Position numbers and translations under genes: made by a program. From Durusdinium trenchii (taxonomy: Eukaryota > Sar > Dinophyceae > Suessiales > Symbiodiniaceae), in assembly GCA_963970005.1 (NCBI GenBank), contig CAXAMN010018890.1, positions 669,572 through 733,571 of the forward strand: a stretch of 64,000 bases of DNA. Direction: 5' to 3'. Positions 1 through 13,300 of the stretch are shown piece after piece. The notes below the pieces were generated by a model. That model was not told the origin of the DNA. It saw nothing but the letters and a program-made list of their open reading frames with translations, and did not search any database. Position 1 is the stretch's first letter. Each line of letters starts with the position of its first letter.

Positions 1-2657
1 AGAGCGAGACCGGCGGGGGACGGGGATGATTCACCCGCCGGACCTGCGCGGCGCGGCGACGGCGAGCGACGGCGGAGCGACGGCGGATCTTGCGCCCGCC
101 GGATGACAGGCTGAAGGCTCGAGCGACGGGCTGCGACGACGGGGACTGGAATCGGCGAAATCGCTTGATATTTTATCTATGTCCGACATCCTATAGTGAC
201 TTCTGAAGCTCTTAATGGATAGATCGAAAGGTTGGAACCAATGGGTAGGTTTCAACCTTTCCGGGTGTTTTGGGACAAGCATCTTGACCCACAGAAACCA
301 TTCTACTCCAGACTCCCGTGGGTCCCCGAAGGCCACCGGGCAAAACCCACCGGGAAACCGAACAGAAAAGGTCTCCCCTCCGAGCATCCGAGCGACCGGA
401 GCTCGGGACTCCTCCGCTAGCTGTGGGTGGCCATCGTTTCGCACCCCCCGGGCCATTCCGCTCATCATTCGTCACGGAGTCGGTCGGCAGGTGCCAAATT
501 CGCCACTACGACATACTTCATAGTCTGCACGGAAGGACCCGAAACCCCAATCATGGGAGCTCCTTGGTCGATCCAGCTCATCGTTTTCCCGGACACGCCT
601 CCAATGCAACCAGGTGCCCCCACCAAGCAGGACACAAACTGCTGGGCGCACTGTTTCTCGTGCTGCCTGGTGATCGCAACGCTGGAACGGTCCGGTCAAC
701 CTCGCTCCTTGGAAGCCCTCTGTTCCACACCCCCAGGCCTCTGGTGATCTGAACTGAAACTGAAAACAGACCAGGCCTCTGGTTGCAATGTCTGTCTGTC
801 AACTCCCTGTCGCCCAGGCGGCCCCAAAAAGAAACGAACCAACGGCATCCACCGATGGGAGGTCGAGTCCAGCCGCTTCGTCGATCGACGGTTTGACCTC
901 CACCGGTGTGGCCACAATGGCCACAAGAAAAGCAAAAGAACCGTCGCCACTCCAGTTCGGGCGGAGAAACCCCCGAAGAAGCGAAAGAAAGCAAACGCGT
1001 CGCCACCAACTCTACTCCGTCCGACCCTTTGAGCAGCTGTTTCAACCAACACTTCACGACCGGACGTCGATCCCTTCCGCCTCCAGAAGTCCTCCTTGGC
1101 CGCTTCGTGGCGCCGGTGCACCGCGGTCTGCAAGTTGTGCCTGAACACCGCGCTCCGCGCTCCGCACGCGGTCCGATCCGCCCGCACACGATCGCGGAGC
1201 GGCGATAACGGGCGATAACAGCACGAGCGTCCATGGAAACCCGAAAACGCCAACGGGAGGGAAAAGGTGTGGCCAAAAAATGATTGGACTATATAGAAAA
1301 GGAACATGTAGCAGAACCCCTTCAAGGTCACCTGCAACGTAAGTCTACAAACACCTTGCTGACCGGAGACCCGTTGGTCCTGACCAAACCGTTTTCTTCG
1401 TGGATATGGGTCTGGAATCCGTAGCGGACCTTTTCCAGAATCCTCGTGCCAGACAAAAATGGACTCCGATTCCACCAGAAGATGGCCATTGATACTCCAC
1501 GTTTGGAGGTGAGAACCGTTTGGAGGTGAAGTGGTTCTCCACCTCCGTCTTGCGCCCAACGGTTCCTTCGATCCGCAGGGAACTCGCCGGTTCGGCAGGG
1601 CGCCTCTTCTGCTGAACCTTCTTGTCAATCTGCTGGTTCACCTCGCTGTGTCAAAGCAGAAAGCTGATGAAGTTGCAAGTGATGAAGATCATGAGGGTCT
1701 TTCCAAACATTTCTAAAATCATCTTGGCTTCTCATCTCATTGCAATCCTCCGCTTCGAAAAATGCTGTCCTCACTACTCACTCCTCTCACTGCCCATCCT
1801 CCACTCTTGGAACGGCACATCCTACCACTCCTTACCATCTCCACCCCCACCCCTTCCCCAACCCTTCCCTTGTTCTTCAGTCACCTCTTCGATCTCGTGC
1901 TGCCAGGCATTGACCAGCTCATCGGCCTCCACCCCGGCCGGTAGAGCGACACCCCGTCCCGACGGAGAGACGGCGACGAGGAAACGGCGGGACGGCGACC
2001 CTGTGCAGTTCGGGGTGTACAAGAACAAGAGTCTGTACCTGGAGCGTTTTGGTGCAATTGACCTTTTTCGTTTGGTGTCGTCATCTGAAATAAGGAAAAC
2101 TTTGAAATGAAGGATGTGTGAAGGACGGGTCAATACGTCAGGGGGTCTGCGAGGGACAGGTCAACACGGGACTCGGGCGGGACTCTGGACCTGAGGTGTC
2201 CGGAACAAAATTCTTCCGACTATGACTATGATCAATAGAAACCAGAACTTGAAATTTTGAGAATCTGGAAATATTCTGGACCTGAGGGTGTCTTTTAATG
2301 AATTCCTTTCACAGTCTTGACGTTTGGAACGGCCTTTTATGCCTTGTGAGACCTCCAAAGGTCGGCGGAGCGAGCGCGCCCCGACATCGACGGACCGGGC
2401 GCCGACGACGGAGGTAGAGATCGATGTCGGAGCTTTAAATCGAATTGGTTTCGTTCAATATGACTATGAAGTGTTCATAAAGTTTTCTACTTGGGAAGGA
2501 TTCTTTTTTTTCAAACATGTCAATATAGGGCGAATTGGTGGATTGCAGACCAAGCCATCTACATCACCTTCATTTCCAACGGGGACACCAACCCAGTGCC
2601 GCCAAAAGCGGCCCAAGCTTCGCCGCCGGAGCATACAGCGTTTCGGGAGCCAGGCAG
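1..2657. other. no gene assigned; downstream flank of the 2.66 kb gene
   Basis: I can assign no product here. The stretch lies downstream (in minus-strand terms) of the stop codon at 2658. One GC-rich patch at about 300-440 has a minus-strand frame that looks coding, containing LAEESRAPVARML and later FPGGFCPVAFG, but no exon edge or family could be fixed. A Ser/Ala/Pro-rich minus frame at 1-130 is probably composition only. The longer open frames between 580 and 1640 overlap on both strands and show no family motif. Confidence 0.3.
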
Positions 2658-3646
2658 CTAGGCCTTGCCCATGAGCGTCTTGAACAAATTCTCCCGGACA
2701 TCCTGGTTTAAAACACGCATCCGTCGTTCCCTTCAGCTGAAGAAAAATGAACTCGCTGTTGATCTGTCTGCGTGCCATGTTTGTGAGGCTAGGCCACACA
2801 TGACCTGTACTGAGAATTCCTTGCCTGCAAGATCGTTCTGGGTAAAATACAAAGTGCAGCAAAGGGCCCAAAATTACCATCACACACCTATTCATTGGGC
2901 TTCCATGACTCAGTCTTCCCCCAGTAAGCGGCCCCTCCTTTCGGACGTTTTGGGAAAATCACCACATCACAAAAATGCACGGACGGAAGCTATCCTGCTG
3001 CAACTGCTTGAAGAAGGAGGCAAAGGCTTCGAGATATTCTTGCTCCACCTCGGATCGCACATGTGTTGTTCTCCCTCCGTTTAATTTCTGCTCATACCTC
3101 AAAAAGAAAAGTGGTGGTTTCGCTAGAGTTTGAAAAAGAAATGTACAATGCGACAATGCCACCCTAACGACATCACTTGCCGAACAGCGTTCTGGATAAC
3201 GCAACGTCTTGTATGTATCTGTGTATGTATGTATATATATATATATACACATTGTTGTATGTATATATAATATATATATATATATATATCATTCTAAAGT
3301 AAAGCATGAATGTGGGACTGTCCAAACAAAAAACGGAACATGGTCACAAGTCAGGTGTCTTGACCAAAACCAAAAAGACACCCCAAACGAACAAGAAACG
3401 CCCTGATTTGGTCAACCGAGTCGACGAGATCCAACGATGTGTGCCCAAGAAAGCCGACATCGTCGACCAAAAAAAGGCCCCGAAACCCCCCGGATCTGGA
3501 GAAGATAGTGGACCGAAGTGTTTCTCCAAAAAAGAACCTCCACAGGACCCATCCAAACCTCCCCCCCATCTTTCGTTTCACGCCTTCCCACAAATGTTGT
3601 CCAGCTTCCCCATCTCCTCCGCGCAGCTCCGGATCACCCGTGTTGC
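2658..3646 (-). CDS. unidentified protein, last three exons
   Basis: I do not recognise the product. Three minus-strand exons join in phase 0 without a frame break: 3584-3646 (ATRVIRSCAEEMGKLDNICGK is its full 21-residue translation, ending before a GC donor), 2995-3048 (VEQEYLEAFASFFKQLQQ, GA donor) and 2658-2702 (DVRENLFKTLMGKA, then TAG). All three acceptors are AG followed by G. The peptide is charged and helical in character, with an L/F spacing typical of a coiled coil or helical-bundle tail. Candidate upstream exons of the same gene, less certain, are 4464-4498 (ALFVSALRRLG), 5676-5726 (APPARLVDRALAYELSE), 7331-7383 (ISCCALCHSLLQIFAGK) and 8100-8129 (AAQRRIGKGQ). The start codon was not found. 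The joins and the stop are what I see; grouping the upstream exons with them is inference. Confidence 0.5.
3211..3289. repeat. AT-rich microsatellite
   Basis: A GTAT/TATA-rich run passing into nearly pure (TA)n, interrupted by a short ACATTG segment. It lies upstream, on the minus strand, of the 2995-3048 exon, inside the intron of the unidentified gene. Confidence 0.9.
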
Positions 3647-6600
3647 CTGGGTGGTCGAAGCGGGAGGAACGACGTGTCTCCTCGACCGCCTCAGGATGGT
3701 CCTTGAAAGAGCCAAGAGTCCCACCTCGCAGCCCCAAAACGATGCACGCAAAACCCGCAGCCGCGAAAAAACCGCTCGCGCCTGCGCATCCCCACGCGCG
3801 GTGCAGCGGCGGATCGCATCTTGACCTTTGAGCCAGAGCTCGTACCTGCATCGGAGGACGCGTCCGGGCGATGCTCGTTGGATGCAGTTTGTTGCCATGG
3901 ATTGCCCACACTGCTTTGGATTGTATGTAGATTGCCTGATCATCTGCTTTCATGCCAATGGAAAGCAGGGAATCATGGAAAACCCATGTTGATGAAGGCC
4001 TTATCTGTGGATTAAGCAATCTCGGGATGTAAGCTCAGCATACCCAGTTCCTCGTCTTCCCGAACATGGGTTTCCCCATGCCGAGCCTCAGTCAATGTGG
4101 TCACTCCCTAGGGATCCGCGTTCGTACCTTCTCAGGTACAGTGATGTGTGGTCTCCACTGTTATGTATCGGTGCCAGCCTATTTCGGGTCCAGTCGCACC
4201 ATGCGGTTTTTTCTACGGCCGGATCCCCGTTCGGCAGTGACACTGGAGATGTTTAGAGTCACGGCCTGGGTTGCAGCCTATTTCGATCACCTGGCCTGGT
4301 GGATGCGCAGAAACCGCCACGAGGGGGTGCAGCCACCGGAGTCGGAGGCCACTTCCGCCGAGTCCACACCGGTGGGCGCGGAAGCTCCCGAAGGGTCCGC
4401 TTCAGGCGGCTCGTTCCCCTCCGTCCGGTGGACCGAAGAAGCGGTCGACGTCGGTGGTCCAACGGTCCAAGTCGGCGCAACGCCGACACGAACAACGCCT
4501 GTTCTTGTGGAGATGGTGAAGGCCTTGCTGCGAGTGGAAGAAGGTGCGCGGATGACGTTCAGAAGGGAGACTGGAGAGACCCCAGCTTCAGGACCATCAG
4601 GGCCCCCAAAAATGGAGCGACACTCAGCTGAAATGAGATCTAGAACTCTTTTGTTGCAAGGACATTCACTAAGACCTATCGATTTGAAAGAGAGAGAATG
4701 TTCTTTTGAAGAGACCCCTCTGCCACCGACCAGTGGGTTGCTGGTCTACTGCTTGCCCAGTTGTTCGAACAACTGGGAGTTGTTTTTTCCGAGAGTGGAG
4801 GTGGTTATGTCAAAGCCCACGGCCGGCATCAGGCAGAGGGTGGTTCTGTCAAAGCTGTGAACAAGTTGGAGAATCGTCGTCTGGTGGATGTCTAATCCCA
4901 CGGATCCTCAGCCAACCCTTCTCGAAAGGCCCAAACATGTCCATCTCGAGGTTGGTGTCTCTTCAGGACCACTGGTCACCTTGCGGTGAGTTTGGTGAAT
5001 GGTGCATCCGATCCTCGGCGCCCTGGGGCAAAAAGCAAACAGTGAGGCTACACAGCGATGAAGACACACGGAAATCTGAATAGAATAGAAAATGAACCCC
5101 GAGAACCAAGTTTCTTTACAATTTGTGGTTTGGGAGCTCTATGTTTCTGGACAGTCACATCACGTCCACACTGGACCAGCCAAGCCCTCGGGCGACAGAA
5201 GGTGTCAGAAGCAGCCACATCATCTGCCTAGAGCACACAGTGGCCACATCCGGCTTCCAGGATGCCAAAGAAAGGAATTCTTTTCAGGTGGGATTTAGGT
5301 CTGCGGGGCCAAGAAATGCAGGGCCAAGTGAGTGTTTGGCCCAGTCATTTGCCAAACTTCAAGGATGAGTCACTCAACGATATGATCATCTAGTTCTGCG
5401 GACTCCTCGTTTTGAGGAGCTCAGAACCCAGAGAGCAAGGTGCTTCTCCTGGAACATCTTGCACCTTTTGCCGACATTCAAGCAATTAGGTTGTCTCCTA
5501 TGTTCTACCAGGATGCAAACAACAATCAACTGGCTATTGAGGACCCTGCTTGTACCCCCCTGTCCTTCGCGACTTCTTCAATCCAGCAATTTTTCAGCTT
5601 CCCCTCATCACCAAAGGTCTGGCGTCTCTCCAAAACCGCTCGGCTTCCACCGCGACGCCGATGAGCGACTCCCACCTCCGACAGCTCATAGGCCAAGGCC
5701 CGATCCACCAGACGCGCCGGGGGCGCCTGGCAGAAGCGGCTGAAGCACCGGTGACGGGCGGTGACGGGCGGTGGCACATGAGGAGGACACAGTCTCAGGA
5801 GCTGATCACTTTCAGGCAATATCAAAGTTTTTTTGGGGTTCTTTGAAGTTGTATAACTATATATATATATATGAGTTGTGGATGAACGGTGACTCACGTT
5901 CTATATGAGTGATGAGGAGGTCCCTTGGTAAGAATTGGTGTTCGACCAGTTTCTTGGTGAGTTTCTCACGATAATACTCTCAAAATCGCTGAATGTGCCC
6001 CCAGTCGAGAATCTCCAAAGGAAAGGGGATTGAACCGTTTGGGTGGACAAAGAAAGAGTTGTGTTTTTTGTTTGGCCGTTTTGTTCCACCCGAAGATGAG
6101 CAAAAGAGTGAAGTGAGTCATGACGAATCTTAACAAACATGTGAAGTACGGTCAAAAATTATTATGACTATATGACTATATATCTGTTACTGTTGCATCC
6201 CCTAGCGTTCTACAATGTCTTGGAACCTTGTCAAAGGTTACTTTTGTCTTGATGATCCAGCCTTTCAGCTTTCTCATCTTCGTGAGCTCGGGATGAGCTT
6301 AGCACCCCCCCCTCACGACCAAGGAGTGCAGGCAAAAGTCGCCAAAGTCTCATTCCTGGGATAAGTCAACAAGCCGTCTTTAAAGGCTCCAAGCTCACAA
6401 ACTCTTCGCCCACCCCTTCCGCAGACCCCCGGCCGGCAGCTCGGAGCTATTCGCAAAGGTCTGGGGCGGCGGGCGGGCGGAACCGGCCGCGTTGAAACCA
6501 GGGATCGAGGGGATGTTGAGGGAGTGGAGTGGGAGGTCTTTTGGAAGAAAAAGAGAGAGAGAGAGAGACTTTTGTCCAAGGTCGTGGTTGTTGGTGGGGC

Positions 6601-9600
6601 AAGGACAGCATGCTGCAGGAGTCTGGGCCCACAGTATCTACAGTCTGCGGGCTTTTTGGTGTCTCCCATGTTCTCTCACATTGCAAAGTCTTTTAGCGGC
6701 AGGGCCTATTCCTGGGATCATGCCTACAAACAGTAAGTGAACCTGAATCGTCGAGCAAAGCGGAAAAAAAGAAAAAAACCTCTTCTTGGTTCACTCTGAC
6801 TTCCCATGTAGGTCAGCGGGAAGGCCGCTTGGTGTGGATGCTTCTTGTACTAGGGAGAGCCCCCAGAGTTTCCCCAACTGAAACCCATCGGTTGCTCATC
6901 CAGATATGTGACATGGAACCCCTTTCTGGGGCGGTCTACCCTCAAAGTCGAGAGCTTCGTCCGGAAATCATCATCTTTGTGGGAGAGCTTGCACTTATAT
7001 AAGTCAGGTCTATTGCCAGTGGCACTAGTAACATGGCTACGGACATGAAGAGCTTGCCACGCCTCGCTGTATCACTACAACAAAGGAACACAGAACCATC
7101 GCAACTTCAACGAGCCCTGAATTGGTTTCAGGCATTGTTGGAGCCGTCCGAATCCCACAACTACCCAACCATCCCCACACAGCAGCAGCAGCAGCACCAC
7201 CACCACCACCTTCCAAAAGAAACAGCGAGAAGCTTCCAAAACGACCCAAAAGACGCCTCTCCGCCACGGTTGCCGTTCGTGCCCACGGGTGCTTTTTTCC
7301 GCCGCGATCGCCGATCGCCTGGATGCGGACCTTTCCAGCAAAGATCTGCAGCAACGAGTGGCACAAGGCGCAACAGGAGATGCCTCGCCACGTGGGTGCG
7401 CAAGGAACGGACTTGCCAGAACCGAGCGAGCGCCGCGGCCGAGCGGTCAGCCCGCAAGTGGGGAGAAAGCACAAGAGATGTAAGATGAGAATCATGTAGG
7501 TGTTGGCGAGCTGTTGAAGGTAGAACTCGTGCAAAAAGACACATCGGAGATCCTGGAACTATCAGGGTGGTGCCGTGTTCGTCCTTCAACAGTGCTTCAG
7601 ACCAGTTCTTGGCGATCTTCTTGTTTCGCAACTTGGAAGAGGTTCCTCACGTCACGTCGTCCGTTTTCCAAGCAGCCACTGCTACAGTAGATGCACAACC
7701 TAGATGCAGCCTGGTTGGCTCTTCACCCAGGCCATGGCCCCCCCTCAAGGTCCGTAGTAGGGAAAGTCCTGTCTACTTAAAAGCCTGTGGTCTGTTTGGA
7801 AGCTTTTGTGGTCACGGTCCTTTGCTCCGGAAGGTGGACAGAAGCGACCCCTTTGGTGCACGGTCCCAGTGGTGGACGGTCACTTGCGAACCATCATGTT
7901 CCGAAAGAACCGCAGTGGCACAGTGCTTCGTTCAGCACCACCGGTGCTTGAACCACCTCTCCAGGCCTTGGATCCGCCCAGGTAGATGGCCTGGGCCCGG
8001 AGGACGACCGAAAAAACCTCGGTGACGACGGCGAACTTGGGAGAACTTGTGTCTCTCAGGAGGCCAAGGTGATTGACACAGTGGTTTACCCATGCGTTCC
8101 TGGCCCTTCCCAATGCGTCGCTGGGCGGCCTCATCCGCATCGCTTGGCCAGCGAAGGGGGGCCAGGAACGTTCAGTTCGTGACACCGAAGCCGCCAGCTT
8201 CGCACGCCGACCGGGCTCCAACGTCCGTGGAGGATCCGCCGGTTCCAGGTGCTCCGGACCACTCCTGTGGGGGCCTGTGTGGGGACCTACCACTGGCTGC
8301 TGGCCGATCTCCGTCCACTTGGCATAGCCACCCCTAGTGGGTCTTTTGCGGTGCTTGGCCAATCCGTCCTTCTACTCCAGGTGCCCATGAGACCTCACAC
8401 GGGCCGTCGGATCGACCTCCGTCGTCCTTCGGGCGCGCGGCCACCCACCGCAGGCTGCGAGAGGGAGTTCTGCAGAGACCTGGCGACGGCGTGGGCGGAA
8501 CGGCGAGCGCCGCGGCGCAGCGGCGCGGAGACCCGACGAACCCGGGGGAGCACGGTTCAGCCAGAGCAAAGAACGACAAAAATGGTGCCGTCTTGGTGAT
8601 GGGTCTGGCTGGTGGGTTTGACACACCACCAACATGTGGAACTGGTCCACTAGATTTTGCCGGTGCCAATGGAGAGTTCGGTGGAAAGGTCCACAGGCTT
8701 CGGATTGATTAGATGCTTCTCCTCTGGCTGACTCCCAGGAGGTACAGGCAACACTTGTGAGACAATGGGGCCAATGGAGTCATCCGAGTTCTTGGTGCCC
8801 CCCAACCATCAAGTCGTGTTTAGGCGTCCCCAACACGACGTCAGGCTCTTGATGCACCACAACGCCCAAAACAACCAATTGTATGTTGGGGAATCGGGAT
8901 CCTGGAGTCAATCGGGATCAGGGTCAACTTGATGTACCCTGAAGTCGTTGAACTGAGCCCAATATGTCTGAGGCGGTCACAGACTTTTTCGATGAGAAAC
9001 CTTCACGCTACGCTCTTCCAAACGATGTGCATTCACAGGACTTGCTGTTCACAGCGCCACTGACTCTCACCCGCTCTTCAGCTCCAGCAAGTGAGGGTCT
9101 TCAGGAAAAGATGATCCGCGTGGATGCTCATGGTTGTCATAGCCTGTTCTGCCAGAGGTGGTCTTTACATCACTTGGGGCCCCTACCAAAAGAAATGCAA
9201 TCAATCTTTGACTTCCTGTAAACATCTCAGCCGCATGAAAAATCGCAAGAGATTCTTGGTGGTTCTATATAGTTGGTTCATGAAAATGTGACAGAGGTTC
9301 ATCACTGTTGGTTGGATGTATCGATTCTCTAATCTATTCTTCACATTGCTTCACCCTTCAAGAGATTGGGAAGTTTTGGAGACGTGCTGGGCATCTCTTC
9401 AAGAAGTTTTGGAGAAGATCTTGCCTCAGAGTCCTCTCCACAGCTGGAGCACGTGCAGGTCCGTGCTGTCAAAAAGATGATGCAAAGGCTCTTTGAAGGC
9501 TTTGCGAGAGGTATGTCGCCCTCCATGCAGCTTCTCAAAATGGATGTGGGTCAAACTCAAAGTTCCGGGTGTCGGGTGTCGATGCTTTCAGGCGATTCGC

Positions 9601-10355
9601 GGAGGTCGCCTGAGGAAACGAGTGAACTAGCCACTTCTTCGCTTCGAGGCACTTCATCGTTCGGCGGACCCACATCCAAACCATGTCGGGCTCATTTCCT
9701 GGACGTGAACCCGCCTCTCTTTGTGTCTCGTCTGATCAATGCCTTCGCCCTGCGTTTAAAATCAGGGTGCACCCCTCTGGAACTCTCCCCTCGTGCAGAT
9801 TGGTCACACCGACTGTTGGCTGATCAACGAAAGTCCCGGCAGGTTGGCAAGAGAAAATGACGGTGTCAACAGCAGGTGGTCAGCCAAATGTGTTCCAAAC
9901 TGCCATGGCTTTCCCTTGCCGCCAGTGCTTCCTTGCTGTGCTTTCCCTTACCTTTCACTGTCCAACAGAACATGTTTTGGTCAATCTCTACCAAGATGGA
10001 GTCGGAGGTTCTTTTCATGCCTTCTTTATTGGTTTGCCAAAGGTTCATTCGGAAGTGTCAAAAGCGAACAACTCCCACCACTTCTGTTTTTGATCTTGGG
10101 ATGCATGTCCTACACAACCACTGCTTTACTAACAATACCTGCTGGTTCTTGTGCACTTGTACTTTCTTCTCTTTCTCAGGCTGGGAAGAATTCCAGAGAC
10201 GGGACGCGAAGGAGGGGCTAAAATTCGCTGGGAGGAGCCACTGGATGTGCGCTTCGGAGGGAAAAAATGGCGAAAATGGGCACTCTTGCACCTCCCAGCA
10301 CGAGCTCCGTCACTTCCTTCGCGGCCTCGATGGGCCTCCATGCCCGCATCGCCGA
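3647..10355 (-). other. intron-rich stretch with scattered candidate exons
   Basis: Mostly non-coding. The only pieces I would defend as possible exons are minus-strand 4464-4498, 5676-5726, 7331-7383 and 8100-8129. Each is bounded by AG|G and by a GT or GA donor and is open in one frame. None carries a family motif. The GC-rich patches at 3690-3840, 4300-4520 and 8400-8560 have open frames on both strands, so coding status cannot be decided. Short simple repeats sit at 5859-5870 (AT) and 6551-6566 (GA). Confidence 0.3.
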
Positions 10356-13300
10356 TCACTTCTTGCCCGCCGCCTCCATAGCCTCACAGGGCGGTGGGCG
10401 AACGGTGGACGAACGGGAAGAGGGCGTAGTGACTGCGTAGTGGTTCGCAAGCAACTGCCATTTTTTCACCAGGGTGTGTTCCTCATGCAACGGTTGATCA
10501 AAAAGCGAAGGGTCAAGCTTTGTCGAAGTCCTGTTTGTTCAAGGAACAACTTGGGGGATGGCCAATTGGCACTGCAGGGCTTGGAACAACGACAGTGAGG
10601 ACTACAGCAAGAAGCACCAGTGAAATCGCAATCACAATAGCAACTACCACTACCACAGCCCCAACCACAAACACAACCACAATCCCTTCAACCACTACAA
10701 CCAGAAGCAACTACAGTAACGGTGACCACCACCGCCATGACCACTACCACTCCTCTGTTGCACCACTACAACTCCTGACTGGCCCGTTTTCAGCAACGTC
10801 TCTGCAGCCAGCGCCAGCTGGAGTCAGGTGCACCCCCTGCAAAAAAGAATAGAAGTTCCAACACGAGAAAGCAGAAGGCAAACCCCGAGTTCCCCCCGAA
10901 CCACTTCCTCTTTGCTCCTTTGGGCCTTCCTCCAAAATATGGTGAAAAAATGAAACAAACAAAGCCACTCAACAAACTCCTTCAAGCTTCCAACTCGCAT
11001 CCTTCCCGCCACCGTTGTTTTTCCCGAGAACCACCGGTGTTAGCATTCGCCCCGGCGCGAGCCCGCGTCTTCCTGCCGTCGCGTTTCGAACCGCCTTGAC
11101 CATGGTGGTGCCCAGCTCCGCTGGGGAGTTTGTCACCCAGACCTCGGGAGGAACCGAACCGAAGGCCGTTCGTGACCAGGGAAGGTCGAGGAGCTCCACG
11201 AAATAGGACTTGCAGCCCCCCTTTTTTTTCGGTGGAGTTGCATAAGGTGGATTGAGAGTAGAATGGCACGAAGGCCCAGTTTGGTGGGTAGTTTAGATGG
11301 ACGTTTATCTAAAAAATCATTTTGGGGGGGGTGCCAGTGCCATATACTCATATACTCTCAAACCAAACATCTCTACGTTTTGGATCTCAAGGCAACCTGG
11401 GCCCAACGATGTCGGCTGGGATACCGTTGAAGATTCAGCGCGACGCTCCGAACGTTCTTTTCAGATGAAACCTCACGATCACGAGACTTGACTGCTTTAC
11501 AAATGGGGCAGCGGTTGGCCCAAAAAGCAACCGCAGCCGCCCCCACCTAGATAGAAACCGAACCTGCCTGGAAACAACAATAAAACTCAGCTGATGGCAA
11601 GCGGCAACCCTGTTGGAACTTCAAAGGCCACTCCTCCGACCGCTGCTCCGAAACCCCGAGGCCCGCCGAGGCCCCCGCCCCAGCTTTCTCCAGGGCTGCA
11701 ATCTTGTCCTGAGACCAAGTTGACGGAACTGAAGAACTCGCTTCAGGTGCTGTTTCTTTCTTCCTATGTTCTATTTTAAAGTTTTTGTTGCATCTTTTTT
11801 GCTGTCTTCGTGAGCCTCCATATGTAGAATACTGCAGAATCATGCTGCAAATGATCCCGTGGGGCAAATCATCATTCAGGCTGCGAGCACACAAAGCTTC
11901 AGGGTGTGGAAGGAAAGATTCCGTTGAAGACCAGGCAAGTTGGTCTTGACCCACTACAGGAGCGGATTGCGACTTGCATTCCACTTGTTCATCTGCGCGA
12001 TTTCTTCCTCAGCAACTGTTTATGGGTCCAAAAGAGTGCTGGATCAGCAGAAGAAAAAAACATAGTCTATTTAGTTTCCTCCCATGCCGGGGCCATGTTC
12101 GAGCCAGATTCCGGTGACCGGAGGGACAAAACAAACGTCCTGGCGATGAAGTCTACTACTAGGCAGGTCTTTCACGATCAACCACTTCATCCCTTTCCAA
12201 AAAAAACAAGAAGAACAAGTCCTCCGATCCCACAGCGGCAAAAGCTCTGCCATCCATCCCTTTCCACCCCAAAATCAAGCAAGATGCCCCTCCAGAAGTC
12301 GCTTCCTTCAGATCCCTCCAGGCCCGGCGACGCCCGGCCCGCAGCCCGCGGCCCCCGGTCGCCTGCGCGGTGCCCTTGCCGCCGCTGATGATGGCGCCCG
12401 CGTGGCCCATGCGGCGTCTGGGTCGAGCCGGTCGGAGGTAGGGATGTGTCAAGCTACCCCTGACCTGAGAGCAATTCCAGGGCAAACGGATGGGGCTGAG
12501 CTGGACCTATCTTTTTGAGAAGGTGCATCTACTTCAACCCCTTGGCTCACAGCCTGCCCCGTTGCTTCAAGTGCACCAACTCTCCGCCAAGGCGCCCGGG
12601 GGGGGCGGTGATGCCCGCGATGAAGGAGACCACCGGCTTGTGTGTGCAATTGGCCTGAGGACGAGATCCAGGCACGGTGCCACCCTGGCGGTTGAGGACC
12701 GCTTCCAAAAAGGTTTGATCCTCAAAAACCTTTGTTTACAAATCCTAAGATCCGTCTAATTGTCTCCACCACGCTCGGTGTTTCCCTAAAAATCTAGGAA
12801 CCAACTCATCAGTTGCTTCTTCAAGGAAGCGTGAGCTATCCTGCGTCCTCGCTAGGAGTGAACTTCTCCTAGTAGCTTACCTCCTTACTTAATTCAGTAA
12901 GCGCCCACTTAATTCAGTAAGGAGGCAGGGCCACGGACACCAAAAAATCGGACGTCGACCAAAACCGGACTGGACCGGAGCTGGAGCGCTCCCTTGCCTT
13001 GATCCAGTCGGCAGCTTCCTCCTCGGCACTGCCACCGATCTCACCGATCATGATGATCCCTAGGTGGTCAGGAAAGCGTGTCGGAAAGCTGTCTGGAAGC
13101 TGTCGACCCAGCAAGTCAGAGGCATGAGTGGCCCAACGTAGCACAAAACAAACGGTTTTGGGCCAGTTAGATGGTGAGTAGTAAGTGGATGTATCCTTTT
13201 TTCTGCACTCTAAGGAGCGCGACCCAAAAGGCAGGTCTGTTCTGGGGCTGGAGAGGAGGGCAGATAAGACCAGCTTCGGTGGTCATAGCATACTCCCAAC

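Noticed and set aside
4066-4860. Plus-strand open frame of 264 codons
   Set aside because: No family motif, strand opposite to neighbouring supported exons, and the GC-rich centre is open on both strands.
7026-7045. ATGGCTACGG resembling the reverse complement of a spliced-leader segment
   Set aside because: Ten-base match with no agreement on the remaining leader bases.
10519-10860. Thr-rich plus-strand frame with ACC/ACA repeats ([17 protein letters not shown])
   Set aside because: Low-complexity sequence downstream of the SCS-alpha stop; no exon boundaries or conserved motif.
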